Below are positions 16,328-25,230 of a DNA stretch of 40,860 nt, piece by piece. Location of the stretch: positions 1 to 40,860 of the forward strand of contig NZ_JAGUQP010000006.1 of the NCBI RefSeq assembly GCF_018704065.1, given 5' to 3'. Origin of the DNA: Desulfovulcanus ferrireducens. GTDB taxonomy: Bacteria; Desulfobacterota; Desulfovibrionia; Desulfovibrionales; Desulfonatronovibrionaceae. Below the pieces are notes generated by a model. That model did no database searches, was not told the origin of the DNA, and worked only from the letters and a program-made list of their open reading frames with translations. The stretch's first letter is position 1; every line of letters starts with the position of its first letter. Position numbers and translations under genes: made by a program.

Positions 16328-19300
16328 ATGGCTCAAAGAAAACCACATATCTCTCTTGCTTCAGAACGTCTGATAAAAAGGGTCTTAAAACTCAATTTGG
16401 AGCAGTTCCGCTCGTGGCCTGAATCCGTCCAGGAACTGGCATTAAGCCTGGCCGCGGAAATTTTCATTATCCGCTACAACCCCTTTATCAAGCCTGAACT
16501 GGTACGCCAAAGTGTCTGGTCCAGGCTGGAGACTGAAAAAAATACCCTTTCTTCAACCTATTATCAGATCATCTCAACCTGTCTGGAGAATTACTGGCGC
16601 GAATTTGAGCAAGACCAGGAATTTAAGAACAAGCTCATCAAAAGACTATCCTCTATCCTGCCTTCTGAAAACATTGGCCTGGCTCCCAACATAATTGCCG
16701 AATGTTCGACTGATGCCACTGATCTACGCATGGAACTGCCTTTAATGGTCCTTTTCCCGGAGACTACAGAACAGATACAGGAAATTACACGGCTTGCCAA
16801 TGAAATGAATTTCGCCCTCATTCCCCGTGGGGGTGGTTCAGGTTTGACCGGAGGCGCTATTCCAGGGGCCCAGCGTTCTGTGATCTTAAGCACGAGCATG
16901 ATGAAAAAAATCCTTTCCATCGATGAAAAGGATATGGTTTTATGCGCTCAAACCGGGGTCATTACCTTAGATGCCATCAAGGCCGCAGATGAAAAGGGAC
17001 TGCTTTTTACTGTTGATCCTGCATCCAAAGCTGCTTCCTCTCTGGGCGGAAATGTCTCGGAAAATGCAGGAGGACCATTCGCCTTTGAATATGGCACAAC
17101 CCTGGACAATATCTTAAGCTACAAGATGGTCATGCCCACCGGGGAACTCATTGAGGTAAGGCGTAAAAACCATCCTCGGCACAAAATTCTGCCCGATGAG
17201 ACAGCTGTCTTTGAAATTTACAACGCCCAAGGTAAATTAAAAGAAGTAATCACACTAAAGGGCTCAGAAATCAGAACCCCTGGTCTGGGAAAAGACGTAA
17301 CCAATAAATATTTAGGTGGGTTGCCTGGCATTCAAAAGGAAGGAGTGGACGGGGTCATTACTGAAGTCTGTTTTACCTTGCACCCGAAAATGTCTCTATC
17401 CAAAGTCCTGTGTCTGGAGTTTTTTGGCAAATCCATGCGCAACGCCATGCACGTCATCAAGGATGTAGTTGCGTTTCGTGACGAGATCAGACGAAATGGC
17501 GACCTGGTAAAGATTTCAGCCTTAGAAGAGTTCGGGACCAAATATGTCCAGGCCATTGATTACAAGACAAAATCCACCAGGTACGAAGGCCACCCCATTT
17601 CAGTGCTCATTCTACAACTGGATTCTAATGATGCCCAAGCCCTGGATGAGGCTGTGCAGAGAATAGTGGATATTGCCACCCCTTATGAGGGAGTGGATAT
17701 CTTTGTGGCCAGAGATGAAAAAGAAGCCGAACACTTCTGGGAAGACAGGCATAAACTTTCGGCCATTACCAAACGCACCAGCGGATTTAAAATCAATGAA
17801 GATGTAGTCATTCCCCTGGAAGTAGTCCCTGAATTTTCTGATTTTATTGAAAATTTAAATCTTTACTATCTGGCTCTGGCCTACCGTAAGGCCCTGTTGA
17901 AAGTAAACAATCTCAAAGGGGTGGATATCGATGATGAGTTCATTCACATGGAACTGGATGTAACCTCGGATATCCTCAAAGGCAGGTTAACCAAAGATGA
18001 ATTGCCGGAACAGGAACTGGAACTACAGATAAGATTCTTCTTCCAGGATCTAAAATCCAGATATCCTAAACTCCAGAATGAATTAGAAGACATTTTAGAA
18101 AACCTCTTCCTGACCCGAATAATTATTGCCAATCACATGCATGCCGGTGATGGCAATTGCCATGTAAATATTCCTGTAAATTCCAATGACCGCGAAATGC
18201 TCCACCTGGCCGAAGAAGCCGCGTCCAAAGTATTTTCTGAGGTTTTACGTATGGGAGGCCAAATTTCAGGAGAACATGGCATTGGTGTGACCAAAATAGG
18301 CTACCTGGCCGAAGAGAAAATCAAGGCCCTACGGGAATATAAAAGGATTGTTGATCCAAATAATATTTTCAATCCCAATAAACTGACCCAGAAAGAAATT
18401 CCTGTTGAACCATATACCTTTTCTTTCAATCAACTTATTGAAGATATCAAAAAAACTGCCATTTCGGAAAAAGAAAAGATAATTAACTTACTAAAAGATA
18501 TTCAAACTTGTTCAAGGTGTGGAAAATGTAAACAGGTCTGCCCGATGTTTCTGCCGCAAAAAAGACTTTTGTTCCACCCTCGCAACAAAAATATCACCCT
18601 GGGGGCATTAATTGAGGCCATTTATTACTCCCAACTCTTGACCGGTGAACCTGACCCTGAACTTTTGGAACACTTACGCAAAATAATGGAGCACTGTACT
18701 GCCTGTGGCAAATGCACCTATGTCTGCCCGGTAAAAATTAATAATGCACAGGTTGCCCTGGAATCACGCTCCTTTTTGGACTCCAAAAATGCCAGTGGCC
18801 ATCCTTTAAAAAAGAAAATACTTCACTTTCTAAGCCAGGATCCCCAGCATTTGTTACCCAAAGCAGCCAAGGCTGCCAGCATTGGGCAACAAATTCAAAA
18901 CAAAGTGGTTGGCTTTATCCCTGCTTCCTGGCGGCAGAAACTGGACAACCCTCTATTTCGAGGCAAAGGCCCGACAACCGAATATAAGAATCTAGCCGAA
19001 GCTCTTCATTTGGAGCAGGGTTCTGTTTTTGTCCCGGACCAAACACGAGTTACACAGGCTGTAATCTACTTTCCTGGCTGTGGGGCTGGCCTTTTTTACC
19101 GCTCCATTGGCCTGTCCGCGCTCTACCTTTTACTCAAATCCAATACCGCGGTTATACTGCCACCGGTCCATCTCTGTTGTGGCTATCCATTATTGGCTTC
19201 TGGTTGTACAGAGTCTTATCACAAGATAGCCCAGGAGAACAAAAAAATTCTTCAAGAGATGGTGTTAAAAAACTATTCCAGGGGCATTGTTCCTAGCCAT

Positions 19301-19870
19301 ATTCTTACATCCTGTGGAACCTGCCGGGAAGGAATCAAAGAATACGACTTGAGTAGCCCTTCTTCATCCTTGGTTCAGATGGACGTGGTCCAGTATCTCT
19401 TGCAAAACCTGTCCATAAAGCCAGAAAACAGTCCGCAGACACTCATTTATCATCCAAGCTGTCACGCCGAGTGGTCAGGGACAAATCTAGCCAAGGCCGG
19501 GCAAATCTACGCCCTAAACCTGGGCGAATTCCTGAACAGCCAAGTTCGAATTAATCCCGGGTGCTGTGGTGAGAGTGGTATGGGAGCCCTGACCTCCCCT
19601 GAAATATATAACCGCATAAGAGACCAAAAAATTGAGCGTCTACGCGAAGTTTTACCCTCTTACTCCCAGAAGTTACCCATTTTAGTTGGCTGTCCTTCAT
19701 GTAAAATCGGCATCAAAAGAAGCCTCATGGAGTTAAAAGATAAGCATAGGGTTTTGCATACAGTCGAATTTCTGGCTGAACAAGTAGGTGGGCCAAAATG
19801 GAAGACAGAGTTTTTAAAGGCTCTCAAAAAAGGAAAAGTAAAAGATAACCAGAGAGTTATAAAATTGTAG
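16328..19870 (+). CDS. FAD/Fe-S oxidoreductase, D-lactate dehydrogenase-like
   Basis: This 1180-residue fusion oxidises a 2-hydroxy acid, most likely D-lactate, and passes electrons toward the membrane pool. Domain order: a helical N-terminal region (1-130); a FAD-binding type-4 domain with IPRGGGSGLTGGA near 170 and SLGGNVSENAGG near 240; a FAD-linked oxidase C-terminal domain with HMHAGDGNCHVNIPV near 605; two ferredoxin motifs (CSRCGKCKQVCP near 728, CTACGKCTYVCP near 790); and two cysteine-rich CCG domains (PGCGAG...LCCGYP from about 915; PSCHAEWSG...GCCGESG from about 1045). Glycolate or another hydroxy acid is possible, but the fused architecture and sulfate-reducer setting favour D-lactate. 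The ribosome-binding site is weak. A gap of about 130 bp precedes ruvX. Confidence 0.88.
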   Translation: MAQRKPHISLASERLIKRVLKLNLEQFRSWPESVQELALSLAAEIFIIRYNPFIKPELVRQSVWSRLETEKNTLSSTYYQIISTCLENYWREFEQDQEFKNKLIKRLSSILPSENIGLAPNIIAECSTDATDLRMELPLMVLFPETTEQIQEITRLANEMNFALIPRGGGSGLTGGAIPGAQRSVILSTSMMKKILSIDEKDMVLCAQTGVITLDAIKAADEKGLLFTVDPASKAASSLGGNVSENAGGPFAFEYGTTLDNILSYKMVMPTGELIEVRRKNHPRHKILPDETAVFEIYNAQGKLKEVITLKGSEIRTPGLGKDVTNKYLGGLPGIQKEGVDGVITEVCFTLHPKMSLSKVLCLEFFGKSMRNAMHVIKDVVAFRDEIRRNGDLVKISALEEFGTKYVQAIDYKTKSTRYEGHPISVLILQLDSNDAQALDEAVQRIVDIATPYEGVDIFVARDEKEAEHFWEDRHKLSAITKRTSGFKINEDVVIPLEVVPEFSDFIENLNLYYLALAYRKALLKVNNLKGVDIDDEFIHMELDVTSDILKGRLTKDELPEQELELQIRFFFQDLKSRYPKLQNELEDILENLFLTRIIIANHMHAGDGNCHVNIPVNSNDREMLHLAEEAASKVFSEVLRMGGQISGEHGIGVTKIGYLAEEKIKALREYKRIVDPNNIFNPNKLTQKEIPVEPYTFSFNQLIEDIKKTAISEKEKIINLLKDIQTCSRCGKCKQVCPMFLPQKRLLFHPRNKNITLGALIEAIYYSQLLTGEPDPELLEHLRKIMEHCTACGKCTYVCPVKINNAQVALESRSFLDSKNASGHPLKKKILHFLSQDPQHLLPKAAKAASIGQQIQNKVVGFIPASWRQKLDNPLFRGKGPTTEYKNLAEALHLEQGSVFVPDQTRVTQAVIYFPGCGAGLFYRSIGLSALYLLLKSNTAVILPPVHLCCGYPLLASGCTESYHKIAQENKKILQEMVLKNYSRGIVPSHILTSCGTCREGIKEYDLSSPSSSLVQMDVVQYLLQNLSIKPENSPQTLIYHPSCHAEWSGTNLAKAGQIYALNLGEFLNSQVRINPGCCGESGMGALTSPEIYNRIRDQKIERLREVLPSYSQKLPILVGCPSCKIGIKRSLMELKDKHRVLHTVEFLAEQVGGPKWKTEFLKALKKGKVKDNQRVIKL

Positions 19871-19910
19871 GAAGTTGGGAAGCTAAGAAGCTGGGAAGAT
19901 GGGAAGTTAT
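19871..19910. repeat. Octad tandem repeat, GAAGNTGG type
   Basis: Five consecutive 8-bp units all start with gaag: gaagttgg, gaagctaa, gaagctgg, gaagatgg, gaagttat. A pyrimidine-rich, roughly complementary stretch follows at about 19959-19993. Similar 8-bp periodicity occurs at 33573-33604. Confidence 0.7.
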
Positions 19911-20000
19911 GAAATCAGGACACTTTATACTTCATTTACCACCGTGTTCTCCAAACTTCTTATCTTCTCAATTTCTCATCTTCCTTCCTCTAAAAAAATC

Positions 20001-20417
20001 ATGCGCTATCTGGGTATTGATTTTGGAATAAAACGCGTCGGCTTGGCCATATCCGATCCTGAGGGACGTATGGCCTTTCCCCTGACCACCATTATCAGAA
20101 CTACGCGTGATGAATTTTTTTCCCGGTTAATGCAACTAATTCGTGAAAAAAATATAGAAGCTATTGTCGTGGGCCTGCCCATAGGTCTTGATGGCCAGGA
20201 AACCTTGACAACCAGGCAGGTGCATAATTTTATTGCCAGCCTTAAACGACGCACCGCCATACCCATTCACACGGTCAATGAAGCCCTGACTTCCTATGAA
20301 GCTGAAAGTCGGCTAAAAAGACAAGGAATCAAAGGGAAAAAACGCAAAAAATATCTGGATGAGTTATCAGCAGTGCTGATTTTGGAATCATTTCTGAACA
20401 GGGCTTCACAGGGTTAA
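20001..20417 (+). CDS. ruvX: Putative pre-16S rRNA nuclease / Holliday junction resolvase-like RuvX (YqgF)
   Basis: This 138-residue RNase H-fold protein takes part in 16S rRNA 5'-end maturation. It begins with the family motif MRYLGIDFGIKRVGLAIS, has VVGLPIG (about 54-60), and ends with YLDELSAVLILESFL carrying the late catalytic Asp. The open frame extends upstream to an ATG at 19899, but those 34 residues are non-conserved and lie on short-period repeat DNA, so the conserved ATG at 20001 is preferred despite a poor ribosome-binding site. It precedes mltG by 45 bp, a frequent ruvX-mltG neighbourhood. Confidence 0.9.
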   Translation: MRYLGIDFGIKRVGLAISDPEGRMAFPLTTIIRTTRDEFFSRLMQLIREKNIEAIVVGLPIGLDGQETLTTRQVHNFIASLKRRTAIPIHTVNEALTSYEAESRLKRQGIKGKKRKKYLDELSAVLILESFLNRASQG

Positions 20418-20462
20418 TAAGTTATGATGTGGTGAACTTGAGAAGCATGGTTTTAAAACGAT

Positions 20463-21473
20463 ATGAACAAATTACGCTTGGTTCTTCTCTTTTGCCTGTT
20501 CCTGTCTGTAATTTTCCTTTCCACACTAATCTATGTATACCGGTCATGGACCCAGCCTCAGGCTGGATACGGCCCAGATAAGATTGTACACATAAAGCCC
20601 GGTCAATCTCTAAAAGAAGTTGCCGCCCTCCTTTATAACCAAAAAATCATTAAGCATCCACAAATTTTTATTCTTGGGGCCAAGTTGAACGGTGAGGCCC
20701 ACAAGATCCAGGCCGGCCAGTTTAAACTCAGTCCTTCCTGGTCCTTAGCCAAAATTCTGGACCAGTTAACCAAAGGTTCTGAAGTGTTATATCCTCTTAG
20801 AATTCCGGAGGGTTTAACCTGGTGGCAAATTGGAAGATTAGTGGAAAAAAATGGTTTCTGTTCCTTTGACGAATTTGCCCGAAGTATTACAGAGCGCTCT
20901 TTTCTTGACCGTATGTCCATTCATGCGCCTTCGGCAGAAGGTTTTTTATTTCCGGAAACCTATTTTTTATCCAAATCCAAAAACTACAGCGGGCAAGAAA
21001 TTGTTGGTATATTTATTCAAGAATTCTGGCAAAAGACCAGGGACCTGTGGACAGGCTTATCTTTTAATCAAATATATCAAAAGTTAATCCTGGCCTCGTT
21101 GGTAGAAAAAGAAACAGCACGGCCAGAAGAAAGAAAACGCATAGCCGGTGTTTTTTTTAATAGACTTAAGAAGGGAATGCTTTTACAGTGTGATCCTACC
21201 GTAATCTACGGGTTAGGGCCAAAATTTGATGGCAACCTGACTAAAAAGCACCTTCAAGATAAACAAAATGCATACAACACTTATACCCATAAAGGCCTGC
21301 CTCCTGGCCCAATCTGTTCGCCAGGCCTTGCATCCATAAAAGCGGCATTGAACCCGGAAAAACATAACTATCTCTATTTTGTGGCCAAAGGAGACGGCAC
21401 TCACTTCTTTAGTTCAAGCCTTAAAGAACACAATATGGCCGTATATAAATATCAGATAAGAAGAAAGAGGTAA
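20463..21473 (+). CDS. mltG: Endolytic murein transglycosylase MltG
   Basis: This 336-residue inner-membrane protein cuts nascent peptidoglycan strands. A single N-terminal helix (about 5-26) anchors it, a LysM-like region (IVHIKPGQSLKEVAALL) follows, and the YceG domain contains ASLVEKETARPEERKRIAGV with the catalytic Glu at 215. Other signatures are PSAEGFLFPETY, LLQCDPTVIYGLG and GLPPGPICSPG. Length is typical. It lies in the same direction as ruvX. The next gene is on the opposite strand and converges with an 11-bp gap. Confidence 0.94.
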   Translation: MNKLRLVLLFCLFLSVIFLSTLIYVYRSWTQPQAGYGPDKIVHIKPGQSLKEVAALLYNQKIIKHPQIFILGAKLNGEAHKIQAGQFKLSPSWSLAKILDQLTKGSEVLYPLRIPEGLTWWQIGRLVEKNGFCSFDEFARSITERSFLDRMSIHAPSAEGFLFPETYFLSKSKNYSGQEIVGIFIQEFWQKTRDLWTGLSFNQIYQKLILASLVEKETARPEERKRIAGVFFNRLKKGMLLQCDPTVIYGLGPKFDGNLTKKHLQDKQNAYNTYTHKGLPPGPICSPGLASIKAALNPEKHNYLYFVAKGDGTHFFSSSLKEHNMAVYKYQIRRKR

Positions 21474-21484
21474 ATATAGCTACA

Positions 21485-21883
21485 TTATTCATCCAGCTTT
21501 TGGTGGGACCGAGTTTGACGAGACCGTGCAGATAGAGCCTGCTCCACTTTATCCATAAGTTCAGTCAGGTCGACAGACTTAACCACATAGTAATCCGCAG
21601 CAATAGACTTTACATCGTGCTGAAAACTGTCGTAGGCAGTGCAGAGAATGATTTTGACGTCCTGGTCTCTGGTGCGGATTTCCTGCAGGATATCCAGACC
21701 ACACTTGTTGCCATCCAACTTAATATCTAAAATCACGACATCTGGCTCTTCCTTTTCGATGATTTTTAAAATATTATCACTCCCATTCGAGGTGATGACA
21801 TCATAACCTTTATCTTCCAGTTCCTCTTGATAGAGCATACGGATGTGTAATTCGTCATCAATAACTAAAATTTTTCCCTTCAT
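21485..21883 (-). CDS. Stand-alone response regulator receiver protein
   Basis: This 132-residue protein is a single receiver domain with no output domain. The acidic pocket (D9, D10), phospho-acceptor D53 in VVILDIKLDG, T82 and K102 are all present, so phosphorylation should be normal. A basic, polar tail (SARSRQTRSHQKLDE) follows. aaaggag precedes the ATG. No histidine kinase is encoded nearby. It likely acts as a phosphorylation relay or binds a partner, as with CheY- or Spo0F-like proteins. It is a single gene between plus-strand neighbours. Confidence 0.92.
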   Translation of the reverse strand: MKGKILVIDDELHIRMLYQEELEDKGYDVITSNGSDNILKIIEKEEPDVVILDIKLDGNKCGLDILQEIRTRDQDVKIILCTAYDSFQHDVKSIAADYYVVKSVDLTELMDKVEQALSARSRQTRSHQKLDE

Positions 21884-21931
21884 GACTTTCTCCTTTTAAG
21901 TTTTAACTATTAGCCCTGAGAGGATTAACTT

Positions 21932-22129
21932 ATGAAAGTCTTTATCGAGCCTGAAAACAAAGAAATCGAGTTGCCCAGGAGGCCCAAGACAGTCCTCAGT
22001 CTTTTGAATAAATTAAATTTGCGCCCTACCCAAGCCTTGGTTATCCGCGATGGTCAACTTTTAACACCTGACAGACGCCTTTACCACAATGATAACATAA
22101 CCATTCGTCTTGTTATTTCTAGAGGTTAA
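21932..22129 (+). CDS. MoaD/ThiS-like sulfur-carrier protein, TtuB-like
   Basis: This 65-residue beta-grasp protein resembles MoaD/ThiS/TtuB sulfur carriers: a ThiS-like opening strand, LSLLNKLNLRPTQALVIRDGQLL in the middle, and DNITIRLVISRG at the end. Such carriers usually end in Gly-Gly, whose last Gly is activated as a thiocarboxylate. Here the end is Arg-Gly (codons AGA GGT, then TAA), and no reading frame supplies a second Gly. Location 61 bp before a TtuA-like thiolase suggests it donates sulfur for tRNA 2-thiolation. gagagg (21918-21923) is the ribosome-binding site. Confidence 0.8.
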   Translation: MKVFIEPENKEIELPRRPKTVLSLLNKLNLRPTQALVIRDGQLLTPDRRLYHNDNITIRLVISRG

Positions 22130-22190
22130 AAAAGAAATCATTACAAACGGCAAGATATACTCAATTTAACAGAGCCAAAGGATACAAAAA

Positions 22191-23096
22191 ATGAAATGCA
22201 GAAGATGTCAAAAACAAGCTGTAGTGGCCTTGCCCAGCCATAACACCGCTTTTTGCGCAGACTGTTATCTACTGTTTTTTAAACGCCAGGTAGAAAAGGC
22301 CATCAAGGATCACAAACTCCTGACCCAAAATGATAAAGTCGTGGTAGCCATAAGTGGAGGCAAGGACTCTCTGGCCCTTACCTGGCAACTGGCCAATCTT
22401 GGCTATGATGTCACCGGCCTCCATATTGACCTGGCTATCCCGGATTCTTCTGAAAAGGCCAGGGAAATTACAACCAACTTTTGTAAAAAGTTTAACATTA
22501 AATTGAAAATTTTGGAAATAAAAAATGAAGGGTTGGCAATTCCGGAAGTCAAAAAAAGAATCAGGCGTCCTGTTTGCTCGGTATGTGGTCAAATCAAGAG
22601 GTATTATTTTAACAAATTTGCCCTGGACCATGGATTCACTGTCCTGGCCACAGGTCACAACTTAAACGATGAAGTGGCAAGACTGCTTTCGAACACCCTG
22701 CGCTGGGATACAGCCTACCTTAGTGACCAGGGGCCACTTCTCCCTGCTGAAAATGGCTTTATGCGCAAGGTCAAACCCTTGTATCGTTTGACAGAATTTG
22801 AAACTGCCAATTTGTGTTATCTGGTAGGAATTGAGTACGGTTTTACCCCCTGCCCGTATAGCTCCGGAGCCAGTTTTACCTATTATAAACAACTTCTGGA
22901 CGAACTTGAATTTAACCAACCCGGTCGCAAACTCCAATTTTACGAAGGATTTTTAAAACGGGGACAAAAAGCCTTCAAGCTTCTGGAACAAAAACAGGGT
23001 CAGGAACTCAACCCATGCCCCGAATGTGGTTATCCTACCTCAGGGGAACTATGTGGTGTGTGCCGGATCAAGAAAATGATGGGTGTCATGAAGTAG
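22191..23096 (+). CDS. TtuA/TtcA-family tRNA 2-thiolation enzyme
   Basis: This 301-residue protein adenylates a tRNA base and inserts sulfur. It contains an N-terminal zinc site (C3, C6, C22, C25), the PP-loop SGGKDS (55-60), three central cysteines (C129, C132, C221) in the pattern that holds the [4Fe-4S] cluster in TtuA enzymes, and a C-terminal zinc site (CPECGYPTSGELCGVC). The double zinc finger is typical of the TtuA/Ncs6 side and not of the shorter TtcA. Position 54 modification (s2T) is the likely target, by family knowledge; position 34 or 32 remains possible. The adjacent sulfur-carrier gene supports a carrier-dependent mechanism. aaagga precedes the ATG. Confidence 0.88.
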   Translation: MKCRRCQKQAVVALPSHNTAFCADCYLLFFKRQVEKAIKDHKLLTQNDKVVVAISGGKDSLALTWQLANLGYDVTGLHIDLAIPDSSEKAREITTNFCKKFNIKLKILEIKNEGLAIPEVKKRIRRPVCSVCGQIKRYYFNKFALDHGFTVLATGHNLNDEVARLLSNTLRWDTAYLSDQGPLLPAENGFMRKVKPLYRLTEFETANLCYLVGIEYGFTPCPYSSGASFTYYKQLLDELEFNQPGRKLQFYEGFLKRGQKAFKLLEQKQGQELNPCPECGYPTSGELCGVCRIKKMMGVMK

Positions 23097-23130
23097 GGGT
23101 AAAGTAGCCTCGGCTAATAATTATTGAAAA

Positions 23131-24045
23131 ATGGTTGAGAGCATGCAAAAGAATATAAGCTTAAATATCTATAATTTACCATATCTTTTACTTACATTAG
23201 CTGTACTTTTCTGGTCTGGCAATTTTATTATAGGCCGGGCTGTACGCGCTGATGTGCCACCGGTTGCGCTGGCCTTTTGGCGTTGGTCCTGCGCATCGCT
23301 GCTGGTGCTTTGGCCGGCAATACCCCATTTAAAACGAGACTGGGACACGTTACGGAGCAACTGGCCTATACTGCTGCTTCTTTCGGCCATTGGTATCGCT
23401 TCGTTCAATACGTTGCTTTATATCGGCCTTCAGTGGACCATTGCAATCAACGCTTTCCTAATGCAGTCGATTATGCCAGTGCTGATCGTGGCCATGTCCT
23501 TCCTGATATTCCGGGAAAAAATTACTGTCATGCAAGGCATTGGTGTCGTGATCTCCTTAATCGGAGCCTTTATTATCATTGCGCAAGGCAACTTGAAGAT
23601 GCTGAGTTCGCTGTCAATGAACCGTGGCGACGTCCTTATCTTCATCGCTGTGATCTCCTATGCTGGTTATTCAGTGATGTTGCGCAAGCGGCCCTCCGTA
23701 CATCCGCTTAGCTTTCTGGCCACCACGTTCATTATCGGCTCACTGTTGCTGCTGCCTCTCTATTTGTGGGAGACCTTTACCATGCGCTCCATCTCCTTCA
23801 ATCGCCCTACTCTACTGGCTATTGGCTATGTAGCGATTTTCCCATCGATTCTTTCCTACCTCTGCTATAACCGAGGTGTGGAACTTATAGGGGCAAACCG
23901 CGCCGGGCTATTTATACATCTGATGCCCGTGTTTGGCAGCATTATGGCCATTATATTTCTGGGAGAATCCCTTCGATGGTTTCATGGTGCGGGCATTGTA
24001 TTGATTGCGTTAGGAATCATTTTGTCAACCCGTAGCAAAACATAA
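23131..24045 (+). CDS. EamA-family (DMT) transporter, probably horizontally acquired
   Basis: This 304-residue membrane protein has ten predicted helices in two EamA repeats (LLTLAVLFWSGNFIIGRAV at the start; VLIFIAVISYAGYSVMLRKR opening the second). The family exports metabolites or amino acids; substrate cannot be told. From about 23215 on the DNA is visibly richer in GC, with many CTG, GCG and GGC codons, unlike its neighbours, suggesting transfer from a higher-GC genome. The start is ambiguous between ATG 23131 and ATG 23143; neither has a strong ribosome-binding site. It is flanked downstream by a hairpin repeat. Confidence 0.88.
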   Translation: MVESMQKNISLNIYNLPYLLLTLAVLFWSGNFIIGRAVRADVPPVALAFWRWSCASLLVLWPAIPHLKRDWDTLRSNWPILLLLSAIGIASFNTLLYIGLQWTIAINAFLMQSIMPVLIVAMSFLIFREKITVMQGIGVVISLIGAFIIIAQGNLKMLSSLSMNRGDVLIFIAVISYAGYSVMLRKRPSVHPLSFLATTFIIGSLLLLPLYLWETFTMRSISFNRPTLLAIGYVAIFPSILSYLCYNRGVELIGANRAGLFIHLMPVFGSIMAIIFLGESLRWFHGAGIVLIALGIILSTRSKT

Positions 24046-24114
24046 AAGATTTAACTGCAAAAACTCATTTTTTTGACTTTTTGCAAACTTGTAATAGTTT
24101 AACACCTTAAAAAC

Positions 24115-24135
24115 ATTGAACTTTGAACCTTGAAC
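24115..24135. repeat. Heptad tandem repeat, NTTGAAC type
   Basis: Three 7-bp units: attgaac, tttgaac, cttgaac. The same family as at 5523, 32180, 32257 and 33621. It lies in the 140-bp gap between the EamA gene and the deaminase gene. Confidence 0.7.
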
Positions 24136-24138
24136 TAA

Positions 24139-24174
24139 GCCTGCTAAAACAGCGAAGCGAAGTTTTTGCAAGCG
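24139..24174. repeat. TGCAAAAAC hairpin repeat, copy 1
   Basis: GCCTGCTAAAAC-AGCGAAGCGA then AGTTTTTGCAAGC forms a stem around a GC-rich loop. It is the near-identical reverse complement of the hairpin at 30277-30319 and ends 12 bp before the deaminase ATG. Confidence 0.75.
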
Positions 24175-24185
24175 TATCATAAAAT

Positions 24186-24752
24186 ATGGACACACTGCCC
24201 ATTATCCAAATTGATTATCCGGACTGGCTAAAAAAATCAGTCCGGCTAAACCAGAATATTAACTCTGATGAAGAAAAAATGCACCTGGCCCTTTCCCTGG
24301 CCAAAGCCAATGTAGAAAACAATACAGGGGGTCCTTTTGGCGCTGCTATTTTTGAAATGAATAGTGGCAAGTTAGTCTCAGTAGGTATCAACCTCGTCAC
24401 CTGGTCCAATTTGAGTGTACTCCACGCCGAAATCGTGGCCTTTCTCATGGCCCAAAAAAGAGTAGGTAGCTACTCATTAGGCGATGCTGGTGATTATGAA
24501 CTCTTTTCATCCAGTGAACCGTGCGCCATGTGCCTCGGGGCCACGTTGTGGTCTGGGGTCAAGCGGATTGTTTTCGGGGCTTCAGGCAAAGCTGCAAGGG
24601 CCATTGGCTTTGATGAAGGGCCTGTTTTTGATAAATCCTGGCAGTATTTAAAAAATGCAGGGATTATAGTTGAAGAGGGGCTACTCGCAAAGGAAGCAGA
24701 GGAAATCCTGAAGCTTTATAAAGATAAGGGTGGTATTATTTATAATGGATGA
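24186..24752 (+). CDS. Nucleoside deaminase (cytidine/guanine deaminase family)
   Basis: This 188-residue zinc hydrolase carries H80-A81-E82 and P112-C113-x2-C116, the two halves of the deaminase zinc site, with SSEPCAMCLGATLWSGVKRI as the signature. The overall form, with about 28 extra N-terminal residues, resembles guanine-deaminase-like members more than tRNA adenosine deaminase TadA; the base attacked is uncertain. The ribosome-binding site is weak, and a hairpin repeat lies immediately upstream. Its stop overlaps the end of the IS1182-type remnant on the other strand, so the gene borders the accessory island. Confidence 0.85.
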   Translation: MDTLPIIQIDYPDWLKKSVRLNQNINSDEEKMHLALSLAKANVENNTGGPFGAAIFEMNSGKLVSVGINLVTWSNLSVLHAEIVAFLMAQKRVGSYSLGDAGDYELFSSSEPCAMCLGATLWSGVKRIVFGASGKAARAIGFDEGPVFDKSWQYLKNAGIIVEEGLLAKEAEEILKLYKDKGGIIYNG

Positions 24753-25230
24753 CTGTGCCTGCTCACCATCTTCTCTATCGCCTTCTCCATCTCAGCCACC
24801 TTTTTCTTAAACCCCGTCCTTGTTCCACTCCATTCCTTGGAAGCATTGCTTGGTAATTTACAGCCGTCAATGGCAAACATATCCCTGCCGATTAATCCCT
24901 GCTCATCACAGACTAAAAGCACTACCAGAAAAAGCTGGACGATCTCTTTGTCCATGCTGGAAATAAAGTTGGCAATAGTCGTGAAATGGGGCCGGGTATC
25001 AGCGGATAAGACCATAAAAATGATATTCTCCTTACAGGCTCTGGCTATCTTGCAGCTGGAAACAATACCTCGTGAATAAGCGCAGAGGATGATTTTCAGT
25101 AATACCTTGGGGGTCGTAGGCAGGAGCACCGGTATCATCGGTTTTGAACCGGTCGTTAAATATGGAAAGTCGAATTCGTGGTCAATCCAGGGCTATCTCA
25201 TCTAAATAAGTCTTGCTTAATTTTTCAGGT
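24740..25230 (-). pseudogene. IS1182-type transposase remnant, frameshifted and truncated
   Basis: The longest open piece (24740-25138) encodes PKVLLKIILCAYSRG..., CKENIIFMVLSADTRPHFTTIANFISSM and DMFAIDGCKLPSNASKEWSG, the N-terminal half and first DDE Asp of an IS1182-type transposase. Upstream on the minus strand the expected protein continues in another frame (FNDRFKTDDTGAPAYDP), joined through a run of five C that looks one base too long. Before that DHEFD lies in the original frame, implying a second shift. The C-terminal half is missing; similarity ends next to the deaminase stop. It is non-functional and marks the left edge of the island. Confidence 0.85.
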
